Assembly: GCA_945861245.1 (NCBI GenBank)
Contig: CAMAUE010000041.1
Coordinates: 1-37,360, forward strand
Length of the DNA: 37,360 bases
Direction of reading: 5' to 3'
From: Singulisphaera sp. GP187
GTDB taxonomy: Bacteria > Planctomycetota > Planctomycetia > Gemmatales > Gemmataceae
Both the position numbers and the translations under genes were made by a program. The notes under the pieces were generated by a model. The model saw nothing but the letters and a program-made list of their open reading frames with translations, did no database searches and was not told where the DNA came from. Below are positions 1-7,536 of this stretch, piece after piece (the first letter of the stretch is position 1; each line of letters opens with the position of its first letter).

Positions 1-255
1 CTCGTCCGCCGGCCCGGTTCGTCATTCTGGCTGCCGACCTCGACGGATAAATTCTATCCCGATTTCGTTTGCCTGCTGCGAGACGGCCGCATCCTCGTGG
101 TGGAATACAAGGGCGGGTACATCGCGGACAATGCCGACTCCAAGGAAAAAAGAGCCATCGGCGAAATGTGGGCAGCGAAAAGCGGTGGGCGCTGCTTGTT
201 CGTCATGCCCGTGAATCGTGATTGGCAGGCGATTGCAGCGTGCGTGGCGAAATAG
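1..255 (+). CDS. C-terminal end of a type III restriction-like nuclease/helicase (partial)
   Basis: This is an open frame from base 1 to a TAG at 253-255, giving 84 residues with no start inside the window. It contains a PD-(D/E)xK nuclease signature: Y-P-D-F with D21, then after about 13 residues V-E-Y-K-G with E35 and K37. The spacing and the ending (a Trp-rich helix followed by a short tail after a C-L-F-V-M strand) match the C-terminal endonuclease domain of type III restriction subunits and related DEAD/DEAH-nuclease fusions. In that family the domain cuts DNA after ATP-driven translocation by the upstream helicase. The helicase itself lies outside the window, so the assignment rests on the nuclease domain alone. 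Downstream are a small protein and then an HNH/HEPN operon, which fits a defence-gene neighbourhood. Confidence 0.7.
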   Translation, partial: LVRRPGSSFWLPTSTDKFYPDFVCLLRDGRILVVEYKGGYIADNADSKEKRAIGEMWAAKSGGRCLFVMPVNRDWQAIAACVAK

Positions 256-325
256 CTCGACTACGATCACTTGTTGCCTACAGTTACAATAAAGCGTGAA
301 TCAGAGCGCAATATGGGGATTTTTC

Positions 326-643
326 ATGAACGATGACGAACTCGCTGCGGCTTTACTTGCATTGAATTTAGCGGCGGACAAAATCAAAACCACGCCGCCG
401 GTGCAAGCCGAATCGCCCAGTGCTGCGAGTGATGAGCCGGTGACACGTGAACAGCGATTGCTAAACATTCGCAGGCGAGCGAACGAACTCACCATTCTCA
501 AGCGACGGAAAGAGCAGCTTGCCAAGTTGCTCGCCAATTGGCCAACGGTGGAGCAACTCAAGGCCGAGCCGGAACGATTGCAAGAATTAGCGCGAATTCT
601 TCGAGCGAAGAACCAAGGAGAAAAAGGCTCTTGTGGAGAATAA
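326..643 (+). CDS. Small coiled hypothetical protein
   Basis: A 105-aa protein starting M-N-D-D-E-L-A-A-A-L-L. The frame can be extended to a GTG at 296, but ATG 326 has GGGGAT about 6 bases upstream and gives a clean acidic N-terminal helix, so it is preferred. Roughly residues 45-95 are rich in Arg, Lys, Glu and Leu with heptad-like spacing (R-R-R-A-N-E-L, K-R-R-K-E-Q-L-A-K-L-L), so this part is probably helical or coiled coil. There is no signal peptide or membrane segment. It lies 70 bases after the restriction-like gene on the same strand and could be co-transcribed with it. A strong terminator at 714-746 follows it. I do not recognise the family. A role as an accessory subunit would be a guess. 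Confidence 0.55.
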   Translation: MNDDELAAALLALNLAADKIKTTPPVQAESPSAASDEPVTREQRLLNIRRRANELTILKRRKEQLAKLLANWPTVEQLKAEPERLQELARILRAKNQGEKGSCGE

Positions 644-713
644 CAAGGCTAACAGTATGCGCCATCTTGAAAGGGATAGCAGCATAAACGAGTTGCGGAA
701 CCGCCCAGGTCTT

Positions 714-746
714 GAAAGCCGCACGGCCAACGCCATGCGGCTTTTT
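714..746 (+). terminator. Rho-independent terminator between the small coiled gene and the HNH operon
   Basis: The stem GAAAGCCGCA pairs with TGCGGCTTTTTC around a 12-base loop that can itself pair GGC/GCC, and a run of T ends the structure. It closes the unit that contains 326-643. It also shows that the long reading frame open from about 712 cannot start there on a transcript made further upstream, so the HNH gene more likely starts at ATG 874. Confidence 0.75.
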
Positions 747-873
747 CATTTGTCGAACCGATCAAATGGGATTTCTGAAATTTTGCGATGACCGGAATGG
801 CGATTCCTACTATCCTTTCCTACGCCAGCTTTCTAGCGCAAGACTTAGTTCTAGCCCGCCTAACGAGGAAACT

Positions 874-2493
874 ATGGGTTCGTCCCTATACCTGTCGAAA
901 CTGTCGGATCAAGGACGAGACGACCTAATCCGAGACCTCCATCAGATTCAAGGCGGCAATTGCTTCATCTGCGGCAATGAAATTGACTTGGCGTTGCACA
1001 AGGACGACCTCGACATTGACCACGTCAAGCCCACGGCAATGAACGGGAAGGATGAACCGTCGAATTTTGCGGTCACTCATTCGAGTTGCAACCGTTCCAA
1101 ACAGGACGCGAACCTCGAAATCTCAAGGATTCTCTTTCGCTTTGACAAGCTGTCAGTAGAAATCCAAAAAGAGAATCGGAACCCGAATCTTGACGACATT
1201 TTGAAGATGCAAGGCGGTTCACAATACACTACTTCTTTCTCGATAGTTGGCGACTTCATCAAGTTCTCACTAGCCAAGGTAGGCCGAAATGAAGTCATCA
1301 AGCTGCCGCTCTACACAGACCCCTTGAGTGGATTCAGTTACTTCTTTTCCACGTTCCCGATTGAGTATGTCTACCATGACATGCGCATCAATCCCCGATC
1401 AATCGGCAAGAACATTTCGCAGCTAGTTACTGAGTTTTACGAGAAACGACCGCAACTCCACATTGCGCTAGGATGGATTGAATTGAAAGGCGATGGCAAC
1501 CCGTCGCCGGTTCAAGTGTTTGACGGCCAACACAAAGCGGCGGCGCAAATCATGTTGGGCGTGAAAGAGATCCCTGTCAGAGTTTTTGTGAACCCAAACA
1601 CGGATGTGTTGCTTACAGCCAATACCAATGCGGGTACCACCCTGCGACAGGTAGCCTTTGACAAATCGGTACAACGACACCTGGGCAGTACGCTCTATGT
1701 TGAACGTGTCAAACGCTTCAAAGAGGATTTGAACAAGCCTGACGACGACTACAATTTCTCAGAACGTGACCTAGTCAAGTATTTCAAGGGCCAAGCCCGC
1801 GAAATGAAAAAGTACATCCTCGATGCTGTGCGTGATTGGGTAACCCACAACGTCGATAACAAGATGAAGGAATACGTTGAGTTTTCGGGAAAGGGCAAGG
1901 ATAGGCCCCTATCGTATTCCACCCTCGAAAAAACATTCTATTCCTTGTTTTTGTTCCAGGAGGTCTTGGACACGTCGATTTCTCTCGACCTAGAAATTGG
2001 AAATAATCCCAGAGAGTTGGAGCGAACGCAATTGCTTGCGCTAATGAACCTCATTGCCGAAGAGTTGTTTATCGGCAAGTTTGAACCTGACGTTTCTGCC
2101 GACCGAATCGAAAAACGAATGCAAGACGGCGAGAACCTCCCCCTCGATCATATCATGTGTTGTCGATTGTCCCGCGAAGAAATCATGTTCAATTGGCTCA
2201 AACACGTCAAGGCAATCATTCAAACACACTTCCTGACAAATGGTAAGGCGTACAACCAAGAAAAGCTATTTCATTTCCGCTTTGACAAGCAACTATGGCA
2301 GAATATCCGAAACTACATTCGCAACCTTGCCGATTTACCTGTATGGGTAAACAAAGATTTATCCCCAACTGTGTTCGGCGGCAAACGCAATCACGACTAT
2401 TGGGAAACGATCTTTGAGACGGGGAAATCCCTTGATGGTGCAAAGGTGCTTGCCGAACCTGTCAGCTTGTTAAAGATGATTCAACGGGCCTAG
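874..2493 (+). CDS. HNH endonuclease with a DGQHR/ParB-like domain (candidate defence nuclease)
   Basis: A 539-aa protein. ATG 874 is chosen because GAGGA lies 4 bases upstream and because the longer frame begins inside the terminator at 714-746. An HNH nuclease domain covers about residues 28-78: C30-x2-C33, then D49-H50-V-K-P, N64, H69 and C72-N73-R-x-K76. This is a complete zinc-supported HNH set. After a linker of about 100 residues comes F-D217-G-Q-H-K221-A-A-A-Q, followed by V-K-E-I-P-V-R-V-F-V. This is the DGQHR motif of ParB/sulfiredoxin-like folds, seen in DndB, DUF262 and SspE-type proteins. The remaining C-terminal 300 residues are helical and unassigned. DUF262-type restriction enzymes normally carry HNH at the C-terminus, so the order here is reversed. 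The gene is visibly more AT-rich than the core genes further right. It sits 26 bases before a 61-aa gene and then a HEPN-like gene. The motifs are seen; a role in restriction of modified or foreign DNA is inferred. Confidence 0.75.
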   Translation: MGSSLYLSKLSDQGRDDLIRDLHQIQGGNCFICGNEIDLALHKDDLDIDHVKPTAMNGKDEPSNFAVTHSSCNRSKQDANLEISRILFRFDKLSVEIQKENRNPNLDDILKMQGGSQYTTSFSIVGDFIKFSLAKVGRNEVIKLPLYTDPLSGFSYFFSTFPIEYVYHDMRINPRSIGKNISQLVTEFYEKRPQLHIALGWIELKGDGNPSPVQVFDGQHKAAAQIMLGVKEIPVRVFVNPNTDVLLTANTNAGTTLRQVAFDKSVQRHLGSTLYVERVKRFKEDLNKPDDDYNFSERDLVKYFKGQAREMKKYILDAVRDWVTHNVDNKMKEYVEFSGKGKDRPLSYSTLEKTFYSLFLFQEVLDTSISLDLEIGNNPRELERTQLLALMNLIAEELFIGKFEPDVSADRIEKRMQDGENLPLDHIMCCRLSREEIMFNWLKHVKAIIQTHFLTNGKAYNQEKLFHFRFDKQLWQNIRNYIRNLADLPVWVNKDLSPTVFGGKRNHDYWETIFETGKSLDGAKVLAEPVSLLKMIQRA

Positions 2494-2519
2494 AATACTG
2501 GCGGGCCAGATAATGGCGG

Positions 2520-2705
2520 ATGTACAGTGATGCGAAGGGAGAAACGAAGGAGAGGTTCTTGAAACATCTGACGAACGAACAGATCAAGGCGATCAACCGC
2601 GTATTCCACGTCGGGCCGGGGATGTTCTGGCGGGCGGCGAAGGGGAAAGCCTGGCTCAATCTTCCGTCCGAGTTCAGGCAGGGGGAACTTGATTTTGAGG
2701 AATGA
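2520..2705 (+). CDS. Small hypothetical protein in the HNH-HEPN operon
   Basis: A 61-aa frame, 26 bases after the HNH gene and 36 bases before the preferred start of the HEPN-like gene, on the same strand. The N-terminal half (K-E-R-F-L-K-H-L-T-N-E-Q-I-K-A-I-N-R) looks like amphipathic helices. The C-terminus is acidic (G-E-L-D-F-E-E). There is no clear Shine-Dalgarno sequence, only GGCGG just before the start. The tight placement argues for a real third operon member, but the coding evidence is thin. I do not recognise it. Confidence 0.45.
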   Translation: MYSDAKGETKERFLKHLTNEQIKAINRVFHVGPGMFWRAAKGKAWLNLPSEFRQGELDFEE

Positions 2706-2741
2706 ACGGCGGTATCGGCGGAAGAGGGGGCGGTGGCAGCG

Positions 2742-3377
2742 ATGGAAGCGAATTATCGAGCCGGTCTACTTGCTGCGGTGAAGGCGAACCCGGATGAATG
2801 GGAATACCGCCTGCATCAATGTGGGCGACATATCTTGGCCGCCGTCACGTTCCGGGAAACCTCGCGGTCAACTTGCGAGAAGACCGAATCCACGCTCCTA
2901 CCGGTCATCGGGTACTACTATTCGATCTTCCACATTTCGGTGGCAGCGCTCTATTTCGAGCACAAGACCGCGACGGATGAGTTGAAGCGGTTGAAGCACG
3001 GGCCGCTGCGAAAACTCGTCCAAGAACGGCTGGTGAACCCACACCTTCTGCCGAAAGGGTTGCTGAAGCTCCATTCTGTGCTGCTCAACCTGCGAGAGGA
3101 TGCAAACTACGAGTTCGGCGGGAAGACCCGAGTTGATCGAAACGACTACTGGGATCGCGTGCCCAAGCTGTACGATGAGACGGCCTCCGCGTTCGAGGAG
3201 TGCCTCAAGCTGATCCAGGAGTTCAGTGTAATCGTGGACGAGGGCCTTGAACGAGAAAGAGCGCTCGGCTCCTGGATCGACGATGGCATCGGCAACGATA
3301 CATCCAGCAACTACCTGTCGAAGGCCGACGCCGAGCTAGTCAGCAAGTACATGCTCGACAGGCATTTCTGTGCCTGA
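2742..3377 (+). CDS. HEPN-like (UPF0332-type) protein
   Basis: A 211-aa, largely helical protein. ATG 2742 is preferred over GTG 2733 because AGAGGGGG at 2723-2730 is better spaced from it. The central part resembles HEPN/UPF0332 proteins: a Y-Y-Y-S-I-F-H-I-S-V-A-A-L helix, a K-H-G-P-L-R-K-L-V segment, L-L-P-K-G-L-L-K-L, then N-L-R118-E-D-A-N-Y123. The last matches the R-x4-(H/Y) motif that forms the active or nucleotide-binding site in HEPN ribonucleases and MNT-HEPN toxins. A following acidic helix also fits the fold. HEPN proteins often act as RNases or partners in toxin-antitoxin and anti-phage systems. No nucleotidyltransferase partner is adjacent; the neighbours are the HNH/DGQH protein and the 61-aa frame. 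Family membership is by pattern only. An RNase role is inferred, and Tyr in place of His leaves catalysis uncertain. Confidence 0.6.
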   Translation: MEANYRAGLLAAVKANPDEWEYRLHQCGRHILAAVTFRETSRSTCEKTESTLLPVIGYYYSIFHISVAALYFEHKTATDELKRLKHGPLRKLVQERLVNPHLLPKGLLKLHSVLLNLREDANYEFGGKTRVDRNDYWDRVPKLYDETASAFEECLKLIQEFSVIVDEGLERERALGSWIDDGIGNDTSSNYLSKADAELVSKYMLDRHFCA

Positions 3378-3477
3378 GAGTTCGCAAGCACGCGGAGTCG
3401 TCACACTGCGATATAGTCGGTCATCGACGAGGCTGCGAACTGGGCCGGAGACTGAAGCCCCAAAAGTGGAGCGAGCA

Positions 3478-4203
3478 ATGAGCGTTATCATCACGCCTAA
3501 TCAACTTCGATCCGGTGATGTGATCTTATTTGCCTACGACGAGTCACTGAGGCCGGACGGCCTTTGGAACAAAATGAAATGGTGGTTCCTTACCAAAGTG
3601 ACGCGAAGGATCAAAGAGGAAGCCAACAGCAATTACACTCACTCCGCCATCTGCTATGACTCAGACACCATTGCACAAGCACCAAAGCCGAGATACCCAG
3701 TCGAGAAAGTCAGTGTTGCGGATGCCGTTGCTGAATGCAAGTTCGCAGTAGTGTTCAGAAGCAGCTTTGCATACTTGGCACCGGTCCGGGTTCAAAAGCT
3801 GAAGGCTTTTCTGGACAAGGTTGTAGCAGACGGCGTAACGTACAACTGGTGGGGGCTTTTCCGTTTCTCCGCGCGAAAGGTGAACCATTTCCAGACGCTA
3901 AAAGAAAGATTGGATGCGAACTTCGCTGGGCAAGGTGCCAATGTATCGTTCGATAGTAATTCGTATTTCTGCTCTGAGCTTGTTGGCGCATGTCTTTGCG
4001 TGATTGGTGCCATTGAGCCGAGTGCTGCGATTGTTTACGACCCTCGCGTTACTTCACCCGCAGACCTTGGTCGAGATCCAACCTGGGGAACGTTCATTGG
4101 GTACATGGTGCCCGATCCCGCGACCGAGATTCCCGAAGATGACGAGTTTTATCATAACGTGCCTCTGCCCATCGAAATAGGAGGCGTTGATTACGGTGCC
4201 TGA
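3478..4203 (+). CDS. Permuted NlpC/P60 (YiiX-like) cysteine hydrolase family protein
   Basis: A 241-aa protein. ATG 3478 has GGAG at 3468-3471, 6 bases upstream; the frame is open back to 3370 but without a comparable ribosome site. Residues 1-20 contain L-R-S-G-D-V-I-L-F, then N-Y-T-H55-S-A-I-C-Y-D, and near the C-terminus N-S-Y-F-C165-S-E-L-V-G-A. The order His first, then Cys in (Y/F)CSE(L/F)V, is that of permuted NlpC/P60 papain-like enzymes such as YiiX/YebB. Members cleave amide or acyl bonds in peptidoglycan, lipid or protein substrates. No signal peptide is evident, so it may act in the cytoplasm. It lies 100 bases after the HEPN gene on the same strand and may or may not belong to that unit. 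The substrate is unknown. Confidence 0.65.
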   Translation: MSVIITPNQLRSGDVILFAYDESLRPDGLWNKMKWWFLTKVTRRIKEEANSNYTHSAICYDSDTIAQAPKPRYPVEKVSVADAVAECKFAVVFRSSFAYLAPVRVQKLKAFLDKVVADGVTYNWWGLFRFSARKVNHFQTLKERLDANFAGQGANVSFDSNSYFCSELVGACLCVIGAIEPSAAIVYDPRVTSPADLGRDPTWGTFIGYMVPDPATEIPEDDEFYHNVPLPIEIGGVDYGA

Positions 4204-4236
4204 CTGCGAGGGAAGAGGATACGCCTCAATCATCGC

Positions 4237-4686
4237 TCAGGCATGCAACTCCGTCAGTCGTTCCACGCAACGCCAAACTTTCACTTTGAGATCGCGTGTC
4301 GCCACGGTTGGCGCGAAGCCGAGCACATTACACGCCATGTGCCTCAACTCGAACCTCGGCGAGGTTTGCCGTCGAGACAGAATCTTGCTGAGCAACAAGA
4401 ACAGGCGGCGGTTTGCAAGGTTGAGTTGTCGATACGTCGCCAGATCGAATCGGAACGATCCGCCGGCAGCCCGGACAAGGTCGAGGAAGATCGGATCCCA
4501 AGCGATTCGCCACGCGCGACTTGACTCCGGATCCAGCGGCAAGCTGTAGCTCAAGAACCCAAAGCTCACCTTGCGATGCTCGGCACGCACCGGATCGTAA
4601 GAACGAACGGTTTGATGCTTCGGTCCGACACACGTCCGACACACCGAGGTATTGAACAGGCGATCAAAATCTCGGTGGTAGGCCAA
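4237..4686 (-). pseudogene. Truncated replication-initiator-like protein (C-terminal part only)
   Basis: A 149-residue frame whose only available start is TTG 4686, immediately preceded in frame by TGA, so the N-terminal part of a longer gene appears to be missing. The sequence is well formed: C-x2-C near the N-terminus (C-R-T-C), S-Y-D-P, W-D-P-I-F-L-D-L, R-F-D-L-A-T-Y, and a helical C-terminus with R-R-L-F-L-L-L-S-K and L-G-F-A-P-T-V-A-T-R-D-L-K. It reminds me of the C-terminal half of plasmid-replication-initiator-like proteins of planctomycetes. That likeness is from memory of the pattern, so it is tentative. No N-terminal half is visible in other frames up to 4829. If correct, it is a relic of a plasmid or integrative element. 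Confidence 0.4.
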
Positions 4687-4829
4687 TCAAGTTACCGGTA
4701 CGCATTCAATTCCCTGCTGACAAACGGAAACACAGACCACGCGGCCCATCTTGCCCGACCCGCTCTGCGCTGGTACACTTCCCTCAGCAATTCAACCGAC
4801 CCACACAATTCACCAGGAGTGCCCACGCC

Positions 4830-5696
4830 ATGGATCTGCTCAAGCGTTCCCTAATTCCGTTCTACGCCGTCCTGCTCGCCGTCGCATCCGTCTTCGCTTC
4901 ACATGACGAGAAGCCCGCACAGAATCGCAATATCCGCTTCGGACTGCCAAGCCCGGCCACAAAGGACATCGACAACAAAGAAGCGTATCTGATCGAGCGA
5001 CCGCAATTCGTGTTATCGTACAACGGCAAGAAGCACAACCCAAACTGGGTGAGCTGGCAGCTGCGAAAGAGCGATCTCGGGAAGGCCGATCGTGGGCCAT
5101 TCGAGCCGGATCCGCTGCTTCCGAAAGGCTTCCTCAAGATCACGACGAAGGTGTACGCCAACGGCGGGTTCGATCGCGGGCATATGTGTCCGTCTGCCGA
5201 TCGTGCGGATTCGGAGATGAACAACGACCCGACGTTCTACACCACGAACATCGTACCGCAAGCTCCAGACTGCAATCGAAAGACCTGGGAGCGTCTTGAA
5301 GCGTACAGCCGGGGCCTCGTGGCGAGCGGCAAGACGCTGCACATCGTCTGCGGTCCGCATGGCACGGGTGGCCTTGGAAGCGATGGCAAGGCCGACGCAA
5401 TCGGGCCGGGCAAACTGCGTGTGAACGTGCCGGCAAAGGTTTGGAAAGTGATCCTTGTGCTGTCGAGTGAAGATGCCGAGCCGGCGAAGGACACTCGCAC
5501 GATCGCCGTCGTGGTGCCAAACGAGCAGGGAATAGATACCGATTGGTCGAAGTTCCGGGTGTCTGTTGCCGAGGTAGAGAAGATGACAGGCTTCACGTTC
5601 TTCCCGTCGATCCCTGCGGAGATTGGGACGGCTATCAAAGCAGACACGGACAATGTCTTGATTCCGCCGACCAAAAAAAAGAAGGGCGTGAATTAA
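4830..5696 (+). CDS. Secreted DNA/RNA non-specific endonuclease (NUC1 family)
   Basis: A 288-aa protein with an N-terminal signal peptide (M-D-L-L-K-R-S then a hydrophobic run ending A-S-V-F-A-S). AGGAG stands about 11 bases before the ATG. The catalytic signature D115-R-G-H118-M is followed by the metal-binding stretch N-I-V-P-Q-A-P-D-C-N-R-K-T-W-E-R-L-E, with the N, Q, N, W and E positions typical of Serratia nuclease/NucA-type enzymes. His118 is the general base; the Asn of the N-R-K-T-W segment binds Mg. The family degrades single- and double-stranded DNA and RNA, usually outside the cytoplasm for nutrient salvage or DNA removal. The C-terminus ends in a Lys-rich tail. It appears monocistronic and intact. 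Confidence 0.9.
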   Translation: MDLLKRSLIPFYAVLLAVASVFASHDEKPAQNRNIRFGLPSPATKDIDNKEAYLIERPQFVLSYNGKKHNPNWVSWQLRKSDLGKADRGPFEPDPLLPKGFLKITTKVYANGGFDRGHMCPSADRADSEMNNDPTFYTTNIVPQAPDCNRKTWERLEAYSRGLVASGKTLHIVCGPHGTGGLGSDGKADAIGPGKLRVNVPAKVWKVILVLSSEDAEPAKDTRTIAVVVPNEQGIDTDWSKFRVSVAEVEKMTGFTFFPSIPAEIGTAIKADTDNVLIPPTKKKKGVN

Positions 5697-5746
5697 GGTG
5701 CATGTGATTCCACAAAAACACCCTATGAAGCGAACCGAGTAATCGC

Positions 5747-5935
5747 ATGACCCGTTGCACCTGCTGCGAACTTCGCTACATCGATTCAGCCGATCCATGC
5801 AACTGCCGCGCCGGACGGTGTCTGGGATGTGAGCGGTGCGAAGTTCATTGCCTATGCCGAGCAGATCGGCGGCACATCGTGTTCGAGGATGAAGGCGACT
5901 ATGGAACGGATGAGCCGATGATTGTGGCACGCTGA
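5747..5935 (+). CDS. Small cysteine-rich hypothetical protein
   Basis: A 62-aa frame with nine cysteines in the first 37 residues: C-T-C-C, C-N-C, C-L-G-C-x2-C and C-L-C. It ends in an acidic tail (F-E-D-E-G-D-Y-G-T-D-E-P). Its TGA (5933-5935) is 1 base before the ATG of the LRR gene at 5937, so translation could be coupled. The dense Cys pairs suggest a small metal-binding or disulphide-rich protein. There is no signal peptide. I do not recognise the family, and a chance frame cannot be ruled out. Confidence 0.5.
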   Translation: MTRCTCCELRYIDSADPCNCRAGRCLGCERCEVHCLCRADRRHIVFEDEGDYGTDEPMIVAR

Positions 5936-5936
5936 A

Positions 5937-6773
5937 ATGAAGAAGCACCATCCGACCGTCGCAGCCATTCTCGCCACTGTCGTAATCACTCTGGCGGCCA
6001 CTCTCGCTTGGCATCGCTCGGCTGACGTAGACATTCACGAGGTGGAGGCTTTTGTCGTCAAGCTGGGCGGCGGCGTTGCGCGTGAGCCTGGCGGCGACAT
6101 CATTGCAGTCAACCTTGGAGCAATGCCGGTGACCGACGCGGACATGGTGATGGTGGCGAAGCTTCCGAAGATGCGCCGGTTGAACTTGGCAGGCACGAAG
6201 ATCACGGACGCGGGGATTGGCGAATTAGCGGCCGCGCAACAACTCGAATATCTATCGCTTGCCTTCACTGGCATTACCGATGAGGGGATGCGGGACATTT
6301 CAAAGCTGGGCAGACTGCATACGCTATTGCTGTACGGCTTGCCTATCACTACCGCCAGCATGCGGGAGATCAACAAACTCGAACGCCTACAATTCCTTGC
6401 CGTTGGCAGTGCAGCGATCACCGACGCAGGCGTCAACGAACTTGGCAGCTTGAAACTGCAATCGCTGTCATTGGCCGAAACGAGCGTCACCGGGAAAGGA
6501 TTCAGCCAGTTGGCTTGTCGCGAATCGCTTGAGGCACTGAACGTGAACGGCTCGCGATTCAATGACGCTGGTATCGGTGAGCTTGCGGGCTTCGAGTCGC
6601 TGCGTGAACTTTGGATTGGCAGCACGCGGGTTACGGATGCCGGACTGATCGCCGTTGCGAAAATGCAAAGCCTGCGAATGGTATTTGTCCGCAACACCGC
6701 GACGACGACGGAAGGCGTCAATAGGCTGCGTCAAGCGTTGCCTGCGTGCAATATAGTGGCGGATGAACGGTAA
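5937..6773 (+). CDS. Leucine-rich repeat protein, membrane-anchored or exported
   Basis: A 278-aa protein. ATG 5937 (M-K-K-H-H-P) begins a positively charged N-terminus followed by a hydrophobic segment of about 20 residues (A-A-I-L-A-T-V-V-I-T-L-A-A-T-L-A), which is a signal anchor or signal peptide. From about residue 50 to the end there are eight or so repeats of the cysteine-containing/RNI-like LRR type, with the recurring pattern I-T-D-A-G-(I/L/V)-x-x-L-x-x-x-x-x-L-x-x-L-x-L-x-x-T (for example K-I-T-D-A-G-I-G-E-L and R-V-T-D-A-G-L). Planctomycetes carry many such proteins, probably as protein-binding scaffolds; their partners are unknown. It directly follows the Cys-rich frame. The repeats are unmistakable; the function is not defined. 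Confidence 0.85.
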   Translation: MKKHHPTVAAILATVVITLAATLAWHRSADVDIHEVEAFVVKLGGGVAREPGGDIIAVNLGAMPVTDADMVMVAKLPKMRRLNLAGTKITDAGIGELAAAQQLEYLSLAFTGITDEGMRDISKLGRLHTLLLYGLPITTASMREINKLERLQFLAVGSAAITDAGVNELGSLKLQSLSLAETSVTGKGFSQLACRESLEALNVNGSRFNDAGIGELAGFESLRELWIGSTRVTDAGLIAVAKMQSLRMVFVRNTATTTEGVNRLRQALPACNIVADER

Positions 6774-6796
6774 AAACAACATCACGCCTGCCTTGC

Positions 6797-7474
6797 TTAA
6801 TATCTCCCAATCCCGAGCACGTACCGCCGATCACGAACAGCGTTCAACGACCTTCCAGTTCGCTTTGCCACGACCTTATCAGGCATCGTGCCGAGTAGCG
6901 CGTCGTCAGTAGCGAGCCACGGAATACCGGCAGCTGGCGGAATGGTGCCACGTCGCTTGTGGGCGTCGCTCATTCGCTTTCGCGTCTCGACTGACGGATT
7001 ACGTTCGGCGTTGGCGCGTTGCAGTGCTTCGAGGACGTGCTTCGGCCTTGGCTTGCCACGACGAGCGGCGGAAATCTTCGCGTTCCGTTCCGGTCGCTTC
7101 GTCGATGCGATTACCTTGGCTTGCGTCTCTTCGTCGAAGTGCTGATCGACCGTGCGGCGCTGCAGGTCAACCGTACCTGGCGTCTGCCGATCAACGCCAA
7201 GGGCCTTGCGCCACTTCGTAACAGTCTGCGCCGTTACGCCGAAGTGGTGAGCAACGGCTGACGCGGATTCCTTCCTGATGGCATCAACCATATCCCCGCA
7301 CACAATAAGCGACGGACGACGATCAACAGAGTTGCGATGCGTGAACGGCCATTGGATCGGGGTGTCAGACATACCACGAACGACGGCCGGGCCACGGACT
7401 ACGCAGCGGAGGTTTCCACCGACTCGGCACCTCGGTGGGCGGTAAGGCCCAAACAGTAGCTTTGTATCAGGCAT
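6797..7474 (-). CDS. Helix-turn-helix, NUMOD-like DNA-binding protein of Gemmataceae type
   Basis: A 225-aa protein, ATG 7474 (M-P-D-T-K-L-L-F-G-P-Y). The N-terminus carries C-R-V-G-G-N-L-R-C, which looks like a short Cys cluster. Residues around 75-110 form an HTH (A-V-A-H-H-F-G-V-T-A-Q-T-V-T-K-W-R-K-A-L-G-V). The middle is very basic, with a NUMOD3-like stretch (K-I-S-A-A-R-R-G-K-P-R-P-K-H). The C-terminus has a second HTH-like unit (L-L-G-T-M-P-D-K-V-V-A-K-R-T-G-R-S). I associate this arrangement with an expanded family in Gemmata-like genomes, from memory of the pattern. Its likely role is sequence-specific DNA binding; the target is unknown. It is divergently oriented to the gene at 7537, with only 62 bases between them. 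Confidence 0.65.
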   Translation of the reverse strand: MPDTKLLFGPYRPPRCRVGGNLRCVVRGPAVVRGMSDTPIQWPFTHRNSVDRRPSLIVCGDMVDAIRKESASAVAHHFGVTAQTVTKWRKALGVDRQTPGTVDLQRRTVDQHFDEETQAKVIASTKRPERNAKISAARRGKPRPKHVLEALQRANAERNPSVETRKRMSDAHKRRGTIPPAAGIPWLATDDALLGTMPDKVVAKRTGRSLNAVRDRRYVLGIGRY

Positions 7475-7536
7475 GCGAATAGAATACGCACGACAACCAT
7501 CTCCAGCCATCCCAGCCACGCCGATCCCGTTTCACC

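Noticed and set aside
5013..6038. 341-aa minus-strand frame opposite the secreted nuclease
   Set aside because: The plus strand has the DRGH nuclease motif and a signal peptide; the antisense frame lacks any motif and crosses into the next genes.
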